The notes: generated by a model from the sequence alone, not told the origin. A DNA stretch of 64,000 nt from Pseudoxanthomonas suwonensis (GCF_000972865.1 NZ_CP011144.1:3779118-3843117), one strand, 5' to 3'; positions 7,241 to 18,947 are shown, counted from the first letter of the stretch. Numbers and translations: made by a program.

Positions 7241-10042
7241 ATGGAGTGCAGCGTGGATCCAGGCGCGATCGCGAGCCTGATGCAGCATCCGATCGACAGC
7301 GCGCTGCTGGTGCTGGACCGCGATGGTATGCCGCTGGCGGCCAACCCGGCGGCGCAGGCGCTCGGCCTGCAGGACGCGGCTGCCCGCTATGCGCCGGTGC
7401 TGCGCGACCTGCGCGAGCTGCTGGCCGCCGGCGGCCTGCAGACGCTGCCGTGCAGCCTGCCCGGGCCGCAGCGGCGGCTCGACGGCTGGCTGCGCGCGGT
7501 GCGCGCCCCGGAAGGCGGGGTGCTGGCCTACACCCTTGGTATTCCCGACCCGGAGGGCAACGGCCGCTGGCAGGTGGCGCTGGACAGCGCCGGCCACGGC
7601 CTGTGGGACTGGGACATCGCCGCCAACCGCATCTTCCGTTCCGAAAGCTGGCTGGCGATGCTCGGCTACACGGTCGAGGACGCGCCCGACACCAGCCTGG
7701 AATCGGCCCTGTCCCTGGTCCATCCGGACGACATCGAGCGCGTGCGCCAGAGCGTGCGCGCGCACCTGGACGGGCGCAGCGATGTCTACGTGGGCGAGCA
7801 CCGCGTGCGCCACTGCGACGGCAGCTGGCGCTGGGTCCGCGACAGCGGCCGGGTGGTGGCCTGGTCGGCCGACGGCCGGCCGCTGCGGATGGTCGGCACC
7901 CATACCGCGATCGACGAGCAGAAGCAGCTGGAGGGCGAGCTGCGCAAGCAGCAGTCGCTGCTGGAGGAGATCCAGCGCATCGCCGCGATGGTGCCGTGGT
8001 CCTGGGACCCGCGCACCGACACCGGCTGGTGGCCGCGCGACCTGTACCGGCTCACCGGCCACGCCCAGCGCCAGCACGACACGGCCCGGGCCTGGCTGCG
8101 GCGCCTGACGCGCCCGGCCGCGGCCACGCTGCGCCAGGCCTGGCGGCGGATGCGCCGCGATGGCCAGCCGGTGCACTTCGACCTCGAGCTGGAGGACGCG
8201 CAGGGCGCGCCGCTGCACCTGCAGGCCTGGGCGCGGCCCGAGCAGGACGGCCACGGCCACATCGTGCGCGTGCTCGGCCAGGTCCAGGACGTGACCGCGC
8301 AGCGCCGCGCCGACGCGCTGCTGCGCTGGCGCACCGAGCTGCTGGACCGGGTGTCCTCGCTCGGCCACATCGGCGGCTGCGAGATCGAGCCGGCGGGCCG
8401 CCGCGTGCAGTGGACCGAGGAGTGCTACCGGATCCACGGCATGCCGCCCGGGCCGCTGACCCTGGACGATGCGCTGGCCCTGTACACGCGCGATTCGCGC
8501 GAAGCGTTCGAGGGCGCGCTGCAGCGCCTGGCCGCCGGCGGACCGCCGGAGCAGCTGGAACTGTGCTTCTACCGCCACAGCGGCCAGCGCGTGTGGGTGC
8601 AGGTACTGGTGGAGATGGACAGCCGCCCGGGACTAGCGCCGCGGCTGGTGGCCCTGTACCGCGACATCACCCGCGAACGCGAGACCAGCGAGCGGATCGA
8701 ACTGCTGTCCCACTACGACCTGCTGACCGGCCTGCCGAACCGCTTCCTGCTGCGCGCACAGACCGAGGAGGCGATCGCCGCCAGCCAGGACCGCGCCGAC
8801 GGCAGCGGGCTGGCGCTGCTGCTGCTGGACCTGGACGGGTTCAAGAGCATCAACGATTCCTTCGGCCACGCCGCCGGCGACGCCATGCTCAAGGCCGCCG
8901 CCGGCCGCATGCACCACGCACTGGGCAATGGCGAGCTGTTCGGGCGCCTGGGCGGCGATGAATTCCTGGTGGTGCTGCGCGGGGCCGACCATGCCGCGGC
9001 CGAAGCCCTGGCCGGGCGCCTGATCGCGGCCCTGTCCGAACCGCTGGCCTTCGGCAGCGAACAGCTCAAGGTCGGCGCCAGCGCCGGCATCGCCCTGCTG
9101 GGCAGCGACGGCTGCGTGTTCGACGACCTGCTGCGCGCCGCCCACGCCGCGCTGCGGGTGGCGCGCGAGCGCGGCCGCAACAGCTGGCAGCTGCACAACG
9201 AGGAGATCCAGCGCCAGACCCGGCGCCGGCTGGAGATCGAGCACAGCCTGCGCGGCGCGCTGGAGCGCGAGGAATTCACCCTGGTCTACCAACCGCAGGT
9301 CAGCATCCGCGACGGCCAGGCGCCGGGCGTGGAGGCGCTGCTGCGCTGGCACCGGCCGGCCGGTGCCTGCCATCCGGCCGAGTTCATCCCGATCGCCGAG
9401 CAGTGCGGGGAAATCGTCCGCCTGGGCGAATGGGTGATCGCCCAGGCCTGCCGCCAGGCGGTGGCCTGGCACGCGGCGGGGCTGGATTTCGGCCGCATCG
9501 CGGTCAACGTCTCGGGCGTGCAGCTGCGCGACCGCGGCTTCGCCGAGCGGGTGGTGACCCTGTGCCAGCGCGCCGGCTGGCCGCCGGGGCGGCTGGAGCT
9601 GGAGCTGACCGAATCGGCGCTGATCCTCGACAGCGACAGCCTGCGCCACTGCTTCCAGGTGTTCGAGCGCAACGGCGTGCAACTGGCGGTCGACGACTTC
9701 GGCACCGGCTTCTCCAACCTGCAGTACCTCAACCGCTTCCCGGTGCAGCGGCTCAAGATCGACCGCAGCTTCGTCACCGACATGCTGCGCGACCCCAACG
9801 CCGGCGAGGTCACCCAGGCGATCATCCACATCGGCCACGCGCTGGGCATGCGGGTGGTGGCCGAAGGGGTGGAGACGCTGGAGGAACAGGCCCAGCTGGC
9901 CCGCTGGGGCTGCGACGAGATCCAGGGCTACCTGTACACGCGTCCGCTGCCGCCGCGGGAACTGGCGCAGTGGCTGCGCCATCTGTCGGGCGAGCCGGTC
10001 ACCACCGGCTGGATCCCTAACCTGGCCGGTCGCAGCCACTGA
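7241..10042 (+). CDS. PAS-GGDEF-EAL c-di-GMP turnover protein
   Basis: A 933-residue cytoplasmic protein. The first 490 residues contain at least three PAS folds (a PAC-like WRWVRDSGRVV near residue 200; later ones near 245-355 and 365-480). The GGDEF domain follows with an intact GGDEF at residues 571-575, but no RxxD inhibitory site just before it. The EAL domain is complete: EALLRW near 697, VNVS, ELTES, VDDFGTGFSN, KIDRSF and VAEGVET are all present. It could therefore make or hydrolyse c-di-GMP; which activity dominates cannot be read from sequence. The ATG at 7241 is used; ATG at 7280 is an alternative. A possible sigma-28 promoter upstream would tie it to motility. Confidence 0.9.
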   Translation: MECSVDPGAIASLMQHPIDSALLVLDRDGMPLAANPAAQALGLQDAAARYAPVLRDLRELLAAGGLQTLPCSLPGPQRRLDGWLRAVRAPEGGVLAYTLGIPDPEGNGRWQVALDSAGHGLWDWDIAANRIFRSESWLAMLGYTVEDAPDTSLESALSLVHPDDIERVRQSVRAHLDGRSDVYVGEHRVRHCDGSWRWVRDSGRVVAWSADGRPLRMVGTHTAIDEQKQLEGELRKQQSLLEEIQRIAAMVPWSWDPRTDTGWWPRDLYRLTGHAQRQHDTARAWLRRLTRPAAATLRQAWRRMRRDGQPVHFDLELEDAQGAPLHLQAWARPEQDGHGHIVRVLGQVQDVTAQRRADALLRWRTELLDRVSSLGHIGGCEIEPAGRRVQWTEECYRIHGMPPGPLTLDDALALYTRDSREAFEGALQRLAAGGPPEQLELCFYRHSGQRVWVQVLVEMDSRPGLAPRLVALYRDITRERETSERIELLSHYDLLTGLPNRFLLRAQTEEAIAASQDRADGSGLALLLLDLDGFKSINDSFGHAAGDAMLKAAAGRMHHALGNGELFGRLGGDEFLVVLRGADHAAAEALAGRLIAALSEPLAFGSEQLKVGASAGIALLGSDGCVFDDLLRAAHAALRVARERGRNSWQLHNEEIQRQTRRRLEIEHSLRGALEREEFTLVYQPQVSIRDGQAPGVEALLRWHRPAGACHPAEFIPIAEQCGEIVRLGEWVIAQACRQAVAWHAAGLDFGRIAVNVSGVQLRDRGFAERVVTLCQRAGWPPGRLELELTESALILDSDSLRHCFQVFERNGVQLAVDDFGTGFSNLQYLNRFPVQRLKIDRSFVTDMLRDPNAGEVTQAIIHIGHALGMRVVAEGVETLEEQAQLARWGCDEIQGYLYTRPLPPRELAQWLRHLSGEPVTTGWIPNLAGRSH

Positions 10043-10077
10043 CGGCCGCGAAAGGCGGCCTTGGCCTTGCCGTCGCG

Positions 10078-10167
10078 GGAGCCTGTCATGCTGGCGACAC
10101 GCCGCGTCGGCACAGGCGACTGCCTCGTGGTTCCGACGCTCGTGTCGCCGTCATGCCGGCTCCTGCA
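10078..10167. repeat. TGTAGGAGC palindromic repeat, copy 2 (diverged)
   Basis: A diverged inverted repeat of about 90 bases with outer arms GGGAGCCTGTCATG and CATGCCGGCTCCTGCA and inner arms GGCGACAC/GTGTCGCC. It lies directly after the PAS-GGDEF-EAL gene and 25 bases from copy 3. Confidence 0.7.
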
Positions 10168-10191
10168 AAAGAAGCGCGACGCCGCAGCTGT

Positions 10192-10286
10192 TGTAGGAGC
10201 CGGGTTCAGCCGGCGACACGACGCCGTCGGCACAGTCGACGTCCTCATGATCCCGACGCCCGTGTCGCCGAAGTTGGCTCCTGCAG
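10192..10286. repeat. TGTAGGAGC palindromic repeat, copy 3
   Basis: An inverted repeat of about 95 bases from TGTAGGAGCCGGGTTCAGCC to TTGGCTCCTGCA. The two copies, 2 and 3, fill most of the 314-base gap at 10043-10356; I see no gene in that gap. Confidence 0.8.
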
Positions 10287-10356
10287 GACGACAGACACCG
10301 CCAGAGCCGGTCTGCCAACGACCGGCGCGCATATGCGCCGCGCAGCCCCGCCGTGC

Positions 10357-10584
10357 TCAGCGCACCGGCGAATCCAGGTCCCAGCGGATGCAGGCCAGCA
10401 GCGTGTCCGCCGGATCCTGCCCGGCGCTGGCGAGCGGGCGGGCGGCGGCCAGTTCCCGCAGGGCCAGCTGCTCCAGGCGCAGCAGCGCGGCCTTGCCGAC
10501 CGGCGCTTCCCCGGCGCCTTCGATGCCCCCGGGCGCCGCGGCGTCCACCGGCCGCAAGGCCGGGGCTTGCTGTTCGTCTTCCAT
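10357..10584 (-). CDS. Small hypothetical protein after the chemoreceptor
   Basis: A 75-residue open frame beginning MEDEQQAPALRP with a GGGAG ribosome site about nine bases before the ATG. The product is rich in Ala, Leu, Arg and Glu, with a likely helix at residues 33-55 and no membrane segment or known motif. It follows the methyl-accepting protein gene on the same strand after about 100 bases, so it may share the transcript. Codon use fits its neighbours. I do not recognise a family, and an accidental frame cannot be excluded. Confidence 0.45.
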   Translation of the reverse strand: MEDEQQAPALRPVDAAAPGGIEGAGEAPVGKAALLRLEQLALRELAAARPLASAGQDPADTLLACIRWDLDSPVR

Positions 10585-10691
10585 GGCCGTCGCGCTCCCG
10601 GCACGGGCGAAGGCCCCGGCGTGGTGCAGCCGGGGCCTGGCGGTGGAGGCGGTCGGCAGGGACCGCGGCTGCATCACGGGATCGCCCGTGC

Positions 10692-11879
10692 TCAGAACAG
10701 CTCGACCGTGCCCGCACCCATGTTCTGCTGGGCGACCGGCTTGTGCGGCGGGGTCTCCCATTCGCCGCGCAGGTCGCGCAGGCGCTGGCCCAGGCGCTGC
10801 AGGGCGCGCAGCAGGTCCTCGTCGCCGACGTTGCTGCGGTGGAGCAGGTCCTGCAGTGCCAGCGCCTCGCGGTTGATCGCATCCAGGCGGTCCAGGTGGA
10901 CGTGGGCGCCGCCCAGGGCCTGGGTGGCGATGTCCTCGAACTGCAGGGCGCGCACCGCCTCGGCGACGGAGCCGTCGATGGCGCGGCCGCACTCGGAGAT
11001 CTCGCGCATGCCGTCGCCCAGCGAGCTGTTGATCGCGGCCACGTTCTGCAGCATTTGCGCCGCCTCGGCGCGCGCCTCGCGGGAGCGGTCCAGGTCGCGC
11101 GAGGCCATCTGGGTGACCGTTTCGCGGACCTTGGCGATGGCGTCCTTGGAGCTGTGCGCCAGCTTGCGGATCTGCTCGTTGAAGGTGGTCGAGCGCTCGG
11201 ACAGGTTGCGCACCTCGTCGGCGACCACCGCGAAGCCGCGGCCGGCCTCGCCGGCGCGGGCGGCTTCGATGGCCGCGTTGAGCGCCAGCAGGTTGGTCTG
11301 GTCGGCGATCGACTTGACATCCTCGAGCAGGGCGAAGATGCCGTCCAGGTGCTGGGCCATCTGGTCGATGTGCTGCACGGTGACGGTGCTCTGCCCGGCG
11401 ACCTGCTCCAGCGCCTCCACCAGCTGCTCCATGCGCGAGCTGGCGTGCTGGGCGAAGCGGGCCACGTCGACCCCGCCGGCGCCGTCCTGGTCGGCGATGA
11501 TCCGGGCCATCGCGCCGCTCTGCTGGCGCGACTTGCGGTTCATCGCCTCGAAGCTGCCGCCCAGGCCGGCGACGGCCTGGCGGATCAGCTCGCGGGCCCG
11601 CTCGACCTCGTGGCGGGAGCCGTCGATCTCCTTGCCGACGAAGCTGCGCAGCTCGCCGAGCAGCTGTTCCTGCTCGCGGACCACGCGCTGGTGCTCGGGC
11701 GAGTGCGCCGGAACGGCACCGCGCAGCAGCAGCCAGGCGGCGAAGCCGAACCAGCTCAGGGTCAGGGTGGTCAGGATCGCCCAGCGGACCGCGGGCGGCC
11801 ATTCGAGGCCGACGGCGAGGGGAGCGAGGAGGGTCAGCGCCAGCGGCGCGGCCATGCGGATGAGCAATCGGGAGTCCAT
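10692..11879 (-). CDS. Membrane methyl-accepting chemotaxis-type protein
   Basis: A 395-residue protein with the cytoplasmic signalling domain of chemoreceptors. Two hydrophobic segments at about residues 7-25 and 30-52 anchor it with almost no periplasmic loop, so it has no obvious external sensor domain. The hairpin tip is conserved: [20 protein letters not shown] and [16 protein letters not shown]. The C-terminal part (about 290-395) is not the usual methylation helix pair and may carry an extra regulatory region. The start is the ATG at 11879; an in-frame codon 21 bases upstream exists. A near-perfect sigma-28 promoter lies 29 bases upstream, so it is probably expressed with the flagellum. 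Confidence 0.88.
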   Translation of the reverse strand: MDSRLLIRMAAPLALTLLAPLAVGLEWPPAVRWAILTTLTLSWFGFAAWLLLRGAVPAHSPEHQRVVREQEQLLGELRSFVGKEIDGSRHEVERARELIRQAVAGLGGSFEAMNRKSRQQSGAMARIIADQDGAGGVDVARFAQHASSRMEQLVEALEQVAGQSTVTVQHIDQMAQHLDGIFALLEDVKSIADQTNLLALNAAIEAARAGEAGRGFAVVADEVRNLSERSTTFNEQIRKLAHSSKDAIAKVRETVTQMASRDLDRSREARAEAAQMLQNVAAINSSLGDGMREISECGRAIDGSVAEAVRALQFEDIATQALGGAHVHLDRLDAINREALALQDLLHRSNVGDEDLLRALQRLGQRLRDLRGEWETPPHKPVAQQNMGAGTVELF

Positions 11880-11907
11880 GGGCGATCTCTGCGGAACCAC
11901 GTTCGCA

Positions 11908-11934
11908 GTATCGGCCGCCCCGCGGTCGCCTTTA
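11908..11934 (-). promoter_or_regulatory. Sigma-28 promoter of the chemoreceptor gene
   Basis: On the minus strand TAAA (11934-11931), exactly 15 bases, then GCCGATAC (11915-11908). This matches the FliA consensus with correct spacing. It points at the methyl-accepting protein gene starting at 11879. Confidence 0.82.
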
Positions 11935-12013
11935 GTTCGCCGCGGGATGCCGGCGCCGGAACGGGATGCCGGTCACCCGCGGGCGCATGCCGGCATGGCG
12001 GCGCACGTGCCGC

Positions 12014-12625
12014 TCAGGGCAGCTGGCGGTCGACCGCCTCGGCCAGTGCCCGTCGCGCCAGCAGGAACTGCCACTGGCTGCCGCCGAGCTGGCGCCACAG
12101 CATCGCCGAGCGGACCGCGGCCAGCAGCAGGGCGCGGATCTCCGATACCACCCCGGGCTGGCCGAGGTAGTGCGGGTTGCCCTGGACCATGATCCGCGGG
12201 CGCAGGTGGCTGATGGTGTCGGCGTACAGCCCGCCGAGCGCGGCCAGCACGTCCGGATGGGCGCTGCCCTGCGCTTCGGCCTGCGGCGCGATGCTGGCGA
12301 TGCCGTTGGCCACGGCGGCCAGGGTGTTGGATTCGCTGGAGAAGCGGCGCTCCAGCTGCACGGTCGCCAGCGCCAGCCGCGGCAGCAACGGGTCGTTGCC
12401 GCGGTTGGACAGGTAGTCGGCGAGGGCGCGCAGGCCGGGTTCGAGCGCGCGGCGGCCGCCGTAGATCTGCTCGGTGGAGTCGGCGTCGATGCGGAACACG
12501 CTGTCCAGCACCGGCTGCGCGGCATCGGTCTCGCTCTGCCCGGTCTCGGCGATGCGGCGCACCTGCTGCAGCGCCTGGGCCAGGCCGGCCAGGGCCAGCA
12601 CGCGGTCGTCGTAGGAATGGCTCAT
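12014..12625 (-). CDS. hflD: HflD, lysogenisation regulator homologue
   Basis: HflD is a peripheral membrane protein first known for affecting phage lambda lysogeny through CII; its housekeeping role is unclear. The 203-residue product has the family hallmarks: an [15 protein letters not shown] start, a run of alpha-helices, [17 protein letters not shown] and RRALAEAV near the end. The gene lies 318 bases after mnmA, with nudJ before that, the same order as nudJ-mnmA-hflD in Escherichia coli, where purB follows. Here purB is absent and a chemoreceptor gene comes next. The start ATG at 12625 gives the standard length. Confidence 0.92.
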   Translation of the reverse strand: MSHSYDDRVLALAGLAQALQQVRRIAETGQSETDAAQPVLDSVFRIDADSTEQIYGGRRALEPGLRALADYLSNRGNDPLLPRLALATVQLERRFSSESNTLAAVANGIASIAPQAEAQGSAHPDVLAALGGLYADTISHLRPRIMVQGNPHYLGQPGVVSEIRALLLAAVRSAMLWRQLGGSQWQFLLARRALAEAVDRQLP

Positions 12626-12943
12626 GCGCGGCATTCTAACCGGGCGGGCGCGATGGTCGCCGCGCACGTACCGCTTCCGTGTGTGTGTAGGAGCCGGGTT
12701 CAGCCGGCGGCACGGGCGTCGGAACCATGAAGGAGTCGCCTGTGCCGGCGTGGCGTGTCGCCGGCTGAACCCGGCTCCTACAAAAAGGACGCGGCGCTTC
12801 AGTCGGCACGGCGACGTCCTCGTGATTCCTACGTCCGTAGGGTCGGGGAGGGGAGGCTTTGGCTGTTGTAGGAGCGGGCATGACCGCGACACGACGCCGT
12901 CGGCACAGGCGACGCCGTCACGATTCCGACGCCCGTGTCGCGG
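12626..12943. other. mnmA-hflD gap with two palindromic repeats
   Basis: The 318 bases between these two co-oriented genes contain TGTAGGAGC repeats at 12686-12782 and 12867-12960 and no gene. Transcription from mnmA into hflD would have to read through two strong RNA hairpins, so hflD may be less expressed or have its own promoter. Confidence 0.6.
12686..12782. repeat. TGTAGGAGC palindromic repeat, copy 4
   Basis: A 97-base inverted repeat whose arms are TGTAGGAGCCGGGTTCAGCC and its exact reverse complement; the inner GGCGGCAC/GTGTCGCC arms pair less well. Confidence 0.85.
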
Positions 12944-12960
12944 TCATGCCCGCTCCTGCA
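12867..12960. repeat. TGTAGGAGC palindromic repeat, copy 5, overlaps mnmA end
   Basis: A 94-base inverted repeat with arms TGTAGGAGCGGGCATGACCG and its near-exact reverse complement. Bases 12944-12960 are the last codons and the stop codon of mnmA: the repeat arm read on the minus strand is GTG CAG GAG CGG GCA TGA, giving VQERA and stop. Confidence 0.85.
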
Positions 12961-14056
12961 CGCCCGGCACCGGCGCGTCGGTGGAATCGATCACCGCGCC
13001 GCCCAGGCAGGCCGGGCCGTCGTACAGCACCAGCGACTGGCCCGGCGTGGCGGCGCGCTGGGCGCGCGCGAAGCGCACCGACACCGTGCCGTCGTCGTCG
13101 ACACGCACCCGGCACGGCTCTTCCTGCTGGCGGTAGCGGACCTGCGCGGCGCAGTCGAACTCCCGTGCCGGCGCCGCGCCCTCGATCCAGTGCATCGTTT
13201 CGCTGCGCAGCGCCCGCGACAGCAGCCACGGGCTGTCGCGGTCCTGGTCCACGTACAGCACGTTGCCGGCCACGTCCTTGCCGACCACGTACCACGGCGC
13301 GGCGGCGCGGCCGCGCACGCCGCCGATGGCCAGCCCCTCGCGCTGGCCGAGGGTGAAATAGAACACGCCCGGATGCTCGCCGACCCTGACCCCGTGCGGG
13401 TCGCGGATCTCGCCCGGCCGGGCCGGCAGCCAGCGGCCGAGGAACTCGCGGAAGTCGCGCTCGCCGATGAAGCAGATCCCGGTCGAATCCTTCTTCGCGT
13501 GGGTCGGCAGGCCGGCCTCGCGCGCGGTCGTCCGCACCTGCGCCTTGGGCAGGTGGCCGATCGGGAACAGGGTGGCCGCCAGCTGTTCCTGGCCGAGCTG
13601 GTGCAGGAAGTAGCTCTGGTCCTTGTCGCGGTCGGCGCCGCGCAGCAGCCGCCAGCGCCCGCCCGCGCGCGCGACCTGCGCGTAGTGGCCGGTGGCGATG
13701 CGCTCGGCGCCGAGCTCGCGCGCCGCGTCGAGGAAGTGCTTGAACTTGACCTCGCGGTTGCACAGCACGTCGGGGTTGGGCGTGCGCCCGGCGGCGTATT
13801 CGGCCAGGAAATGCTCGAACACCCCCGCCCAGTACTCCTTCGAGAAGTCGCGGAAGTGGAACGGGATGCCGAGCCGGCCGCAGACCGCGACCGCGTCGCG
13901 GCGGTCGTCCTCGGCCCGGCATTCGCCGCTGCCGTCGTCGTCCCAGTTCTGCATGAACAGTCCGGCCAGCGGTTCGCCGGCCTGCACCAGCAGCCAGGCG
14001 GCGACCGAGGAGTCGACGCCGCCTGAGACGCCGACCACGGTGCGCGGCACGCTCAT
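12944..14056 (-). CDS. mnmA: MnmA, tRNA 2-thiouridylase
   Basis: MnmA thiolates the wobble uridine (U34) of tRNA-Lys, Glu and Gln, using sulfur relayed from IscS by the Tus proteins. The 370-residue product has the PP-loop ATP-binding motif [12 protein letters not shown] at residues 9-20 and the catalytic pair Cys in [10 protein letters not shown] and Cys in [13 protein letters not shown]. Other family motifs are NWDDD, TGHYAQV and KDQSYFL. Length is typical. The final five codons and stop lie inside a TGTAGGAGC repeat, so the C-terminal tail (VQERA) was probably changed by insertion of that repeat. nudJ lies 28 bases upstream on the same strand. Confidence 0.96.
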   Translation of the reverse strand: MSVPRTVVGVSGGVDSSVAAWLLVQAGEPLAGLFMQNWDDDGSGECRAEDDRRDAVAVCGRLGIPFHFRDFSKEYWAGVFEHFLAEYAAGRTPNPDVLCNREVKFKHFLDAARELGAERIATGHYAQVARAGGRWRLLRGADRDKDQSYFLHQLGQEQLAATLFPIGHLPKAQVRTTAREAGLPTHAKKDSTGICFIGERDFREFLGRWLPARPGEIRDPHGVRVGEHPGVFYFTLGQREGLAIGGVRGRAAAPWYVVGKDVAGNVLYVDQDRDSPWLLSRALRSETMHWIEGAAPAREFDCAAQVRYRQQEEPCRVRVDDDGTVSVRFARAQRAATPGQSLVLYDGPACLGGAVIDSTDAPVPGVQERA

Positions 14057-14084
14057 CGCGATCGGCCCCGGGCGCCCGCAGCGC

Positions 14085-14549
14085 TCACAGGGCCTGGACC
14101 AGCGACAGCGGATGGCGCCGCCCGGCCAGCCAGTCGGCGGCCACCTGCCAGACCAGCGGGCTGCGGTGGTGGTCGCTGCGGGCGCGCAGTTCCGCCGGCG
14201 TCAGCCAGACCGCGCGCTCGATGCCGTCGTCCAGCCGCAGCGCCGGGTCGTGCGCCAGCGCCCGGCCGGCGAAGGCGAAGCGCAGGTACGGCTGCCCGCC
14301 CGGCGCGGTCCACTGGTAGGCGCCGATGAACGCGTCCAGGGCGATGTCCCAGCCGGTCTCCTCGCGGGTCTCGCGGACCGCGGCCTGGGCCAGGCTCTCG
14401 CCGGGTTCCAGGTGGCCGGCGGGCTGGTTCAGCACCAGGCGGCCGTCGATGCGCTCCTCGACCAGCAGCAGGCGGCCGTCGCGGGCGACGACGCTGGCCA
14501 CGGTCACGTCCGGGCGCCAGCCGTGGCCGGGCAGCAGGGGGGCAGCCAT
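14085..14549 (-). CDS. nudJ: NudJ-type Nudix hydrolase
   Basis: A 154-residue Nudix pyrophosphatase. The Nudix box [20 protein letters not shown] continues to TGW and fits GX5EX7REUXEEXGU exactly, so metal binding and hydrolysis should be intact. In Escherichia coli NudJ removes phosphate from nucleoside di- and triphosphates and from HMP-PP, and its gene precedes mnmA, as here. The ATG at 14549 is almost adjacent to the stop of the upstream exported protein gene (14552), suggesting one transcript. Substrate assignment rests on synteny, so the gene name is probable rather than certain. Confidence 0.88.
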   Translation of the reverse strand: MAAPLLPGHGWRPDVTVASVVARDGRLLLVEERIDGRLVLNQPAGHLEPGESLAQAAVRETREETGWDIALDAFIGAYQWTAPGGQPYLRFAFAGRALAHDPALRLDDGIERAVWLTPAELRARSDHHRSPLVWQVAADWLAGRRHPLSLVQAL

Positions 14550-14551
14550 GC

Positions 14552-15040
14552 TCAGAACTCGTCGCTGGCCAGGTCGCCGGCGAGTTCCCGCTCCATCTCG
14601 TCGGCGCTGGTCACCGCCGCGGTGATGGCCTGTTCCAGCGCCTCGGCACCGGCATCGGCGTCGATCTTCACCACCAGCATCGCGTACCCGCCGTTCTTGA
14701 CCCAGGCGCCCAGCTTGAGGTCGTTGGAGGCTTCCAGCAGCCGGTTGGCGACCGGTGCGGGAAAGGTGCCGCCGTCGGCCTTGTAGGCCGGCGACCAGAT
14801 CTCGCGGATGCGGTGCCGGCCGTAACTCTCCACCGGCGAACGGACGAACACCATCTGGGTGCGGTCGTCGTCCTCGATGGCCATGATCAGCTTGTAGTCG
14901 CCGTCGCCATCGATCTCGTACCTGTAGCCGAGCTGCTCCAGCAGCGGGGCCACGCCCGGGTCCGGTTCCTTGCCGGCGGCGTGGGCATGGATCGGCAGGG
15001 CGGCCAGCAGCAGGGCACAGGCGAGGCGGGGCGGCGACAT
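14552..15040 (-). CDS. Exported hypothetical protein
   Basis: A 162-residue protein with a clear signal peptide ([21 protein letters not shown], cleavage near AHA-A at 20-23). The mature part begins with a segment [18 protein letters not shown] that resembles the start of YbjN-like (DUF1795/sensory) folds: small alpha/beta proteins with alternating charged strands. No cysteines or catalytic motif stand out. I chose the ATG at 15040, which has a GGGAG ribosome site; an upstream frame to 15118 would add a non-signal extension. It is probably co-transcribed with nudJ. Function is unknown. Confidence 0.7.
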   Translation of the reverse strand: MSPPRLACALLLAALPIHAHAAGKEPDPGVAPLLEQLGYRYEIDGDGDYKLIMAIEDDDRTQMVFVRSPVESYGRHRIREIWSPAYKADGGTFPAPVANRLLEASNDLKLGAWVKNGGYAMLVVKIDADAGAEALEQAITAAVTSADEMERELAGDLASDEF

Positions 15041-15125
15041 GGGACTCCCGGGGGGAAGGCGTAGGGCGTTGCGGGCAGGGCATTGTCCGGCAGCCGGCGC
15101 GATCGAGTCCATCGGCACCGCCCTT

Positions 15126-15131
15126 TATAAT
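15126..15131 (+). promoter_or_regulatory. Perfect -10 box of clpS, possible leaderless transcript
   Basis: TATAAT lies at 15126-15131, only seven bases before the clpS ATG at 15139. Transcription would begin at or next to the start codon. No good -35 box and no Shine-Dalgarno sequence are seen. Confidence 0.5.
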
Positions 15132-15138
15132 TGCGGCC

Positions 15139-15459
15139 ATGCCCAATACGCCCCGCCACGAACACGAGCACGGCACCCTGGTCGACCCCGGCAAGCCCGA
15201 GGTCGCGCCACCCCCCATGTACCAGGTGGTCCTGCTCAACGACGACTACACCCCGATGGATTTCGTGGTGGCGGTCCTGCAGCAGTTCTTCGCCCTGGAC
15301 CTGGAGCGGGCCACCCAGGTCATGCTGCACGTGCATACCCGCGGCCGCGGCGTGTGCGGGGTCTTCACGCGGGAAGTGGCCGAATCCAAGGTGGCCCAGG
15401 TCAACGAGTTCTCGCGGATGAACCAGCACCCCCTGCTGTGCACCATGGAAAAGGCCTGA
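15139..15459 (+). CDS. clpS: ClpS, N-degron adaptor of ClpAP
   Basis: ClpS binds proteins with N-terminal Leu, Phe, Trp or Tyr and hands them to the ClpA unfoldase. The 106-residue product equals the usual length. After a flexible tail come [17 protein letters not shown] (the NDDYTPM pocket that holds the N-terminal residue), the helix carrying [20 protein letters not shown] and the terminal [10 protein letters not shown]. The start is fixed by length; there is no visible ribosome site, and a TATAAT box ends seven bases upstream. clpA follows after 123 bases, the common clpS-clpA pair. Confidence 0.96.
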   Translation: MPNTPRHEHEHGTLVDPGKPEVAPPPMYQVVLLNDDYTPMDFVVAVLQQFFALDLERATQVMLHVHTRGRGVCGVFTREVAESKVAQVNEFSRMNQHPLLCTMEKA

Positions 15460-15582
15460 CCGGCCGGCCAGGCCGGCGCCGCCGGACCCCTGGCAAGCCG
15501 CCGGCTGAACGCTGCGGTCCACGGGGGTTGTGGAAATCCGGGCGACAGGCCGCATATTGTTGGCAAAGCTCCGGAGTCCGCC

Positions 15583-17871
<2,289 letters not shown>

Positions 17872-17937
17872 CCGCGCGCGGCGGGCTTCGCTGGCCGGGC
17901 TCGCGGGCCCGAACCGCGCGGGCCGGTGGCCCGACGA

Positions 17938-17983
17938 TACCGCCGCTTCCCGCCACGACGAGGTAGACGGGAAGCGGCGGGTA
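17938..17983. terminator. Hairpin between clpA and the convergent gene
   Basis: TACCGCCGCTTCCCG (17938-17952) pairs with CGGGAAGCGGCGGGTA (17968-17983) around a 15-base loop. It lies between two convergent genes and could end transcripts from either side, though no T-run follows. Confidence 0.55.
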
Positions 17984-17997
17984 CCGCGGAAACGGGG

Positions 17998-18363
17998 TCA
18001 GCGGCGGGCGCGCCGCTTGAGCTTGGCGAACTGTTCGGCATCGAGCGTTTCGACGTCGCCCACGTCGCAGGAGCCGCGATTGGTCTTGACCGTGCTGTCC
18101 CGGGGGCAGAGCCGGTCGTGGGTGCCGTTGCTGGTGATTTCGACCGAGCTGGCGATCGGCAGCGCATCGCAGCTCCTGACGAGTCCGACGCGGTAGTGGC
18201 TGTCGCCGTCGCGCAGCAGGAAATTGCTGGTGCTCCCGCCGCGCACGATTTCCTGGTCGCTGCCCAGGTCGACGCAATCGGTGAGCGTGGCATTGTCGGC
18301 CGCATGGGCGGCGAAGGCGGCACCGGCGAACAGCACGGCGACGCAGAGGCGCTTGATGTTCAT
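17998..18363 (-). CDS. Exported small protein, DUF6491-like
   Basis: A 121-residue protein with a signal peptide (hydrophobic residues 5-20, cleavage after AHA at about 21). The mature part has six cysteines (TDCVDL, RSCDALPIAS, DRLCPRDST, RGSCDVGD among them) that may form disulfides in the periplasm. The stretch CDALPIASSVEITSN resembles CSGLSIASSITISN in the lipoprotein at 45329-45805, so the two probably belong to one family common in Xanthomonadaceae. Function is unknown. It converges on clpA with a hairpin between. Confidence 0.7.
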   Translation of the reverse strand: MNIKRLCVAVLFAGAAFAAHAADNATLTDCVDLGSDQEIVRGGSTSNFLLRDGDSHYRVGLVRSCDALPIASSVEITSNGTHDRLCPRDSTVKTNRGSCDVGDVETLDAEQFAKLKRRARR

Positions 18364-18679
18364 GGCGATCGGGGGCTCGGGGGTCCGGATTGGACCGCGG
18401 TCAGGCTAGCCCCGTGCCATCGCCGGCGAATCTGCCTGTGGTGACAATGACCATGGTCATTGCGTCGCAGGTGGGAGTGACTTCCGGCATGCCGAGCGCG
18501 CCCGCCGGATCCGCGCGCAAGAAAGGTTCTTCTTCCGACTCCGGGAAGAGCTGACCGGATGCTGGATCGGGCGCAGGTGTCGTCGCCAACCACCGGCTTC
18601 AGTGCGGGGCGGCCGCTACGGCTTTGGAGCAATAGCGCTGGCTTCGGCCGGGAGCCGCCGTCCGATGGTCCCGGTTCCC

Positions 18680-18776
18680 TGTAGGAGCCCAGCTTGCTGG
18701 CGACCCGGGTGTCGGAATCACGAGGGCGTCGCCTGTGCCGAGGTCGTCGTGTCGCCGGCTGAACCCGGCTCCTACA
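18680..18776. repeat. TGTAGGAGC palindromic repeat, copy 6
   Basis: A 97-base element with outer arms TGTAGGAGCC and GGCTCCTACA; the inner arms have diverged (GCTTGCTGGCGAC against GTCGCCGGCTGAAC). Confidence 0.8.
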
Positions 18777-18800
18777 ACCGCCACGGCGCAACCGCTTTTC

Positions 18801-18897
18801 TGTAGGAGCTGACTTCAGTCGGCGACACGAGCGTCGGAACCACGAGGGCGTTGCCTGTGCCAACGGCGTCGTGTCGCGGGCAAGCCCGGCTCCTACA
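18801..18897. repeat. TGTAGGAGC palindromic repeat, copy 7
   Basis: A 97-base element from TGTAGGAGCTGACTTCAGTC to GCAAGCCCGGCTCCTACA, 24 bases after copy 6. Confidence 0.8.
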
Positions 18898-18947
18898 GAA
18901 CGGCGCGGCGGCGCAACGACGGCTGTTGCTTCTGGACACCGGAACGG

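Noticed and set aside
15528..15560. Sigma-70 promoter of clpA
   Set aside because: TTGTGG and TATTGT-like boxes are present but the spacing (19-21 bases) is too long for confidence.
18401..18589. Minus-strand frame of 62 codons
   Set aside because: No ribosome site, no recognisable family, and it sits in a repeat-filled gap.
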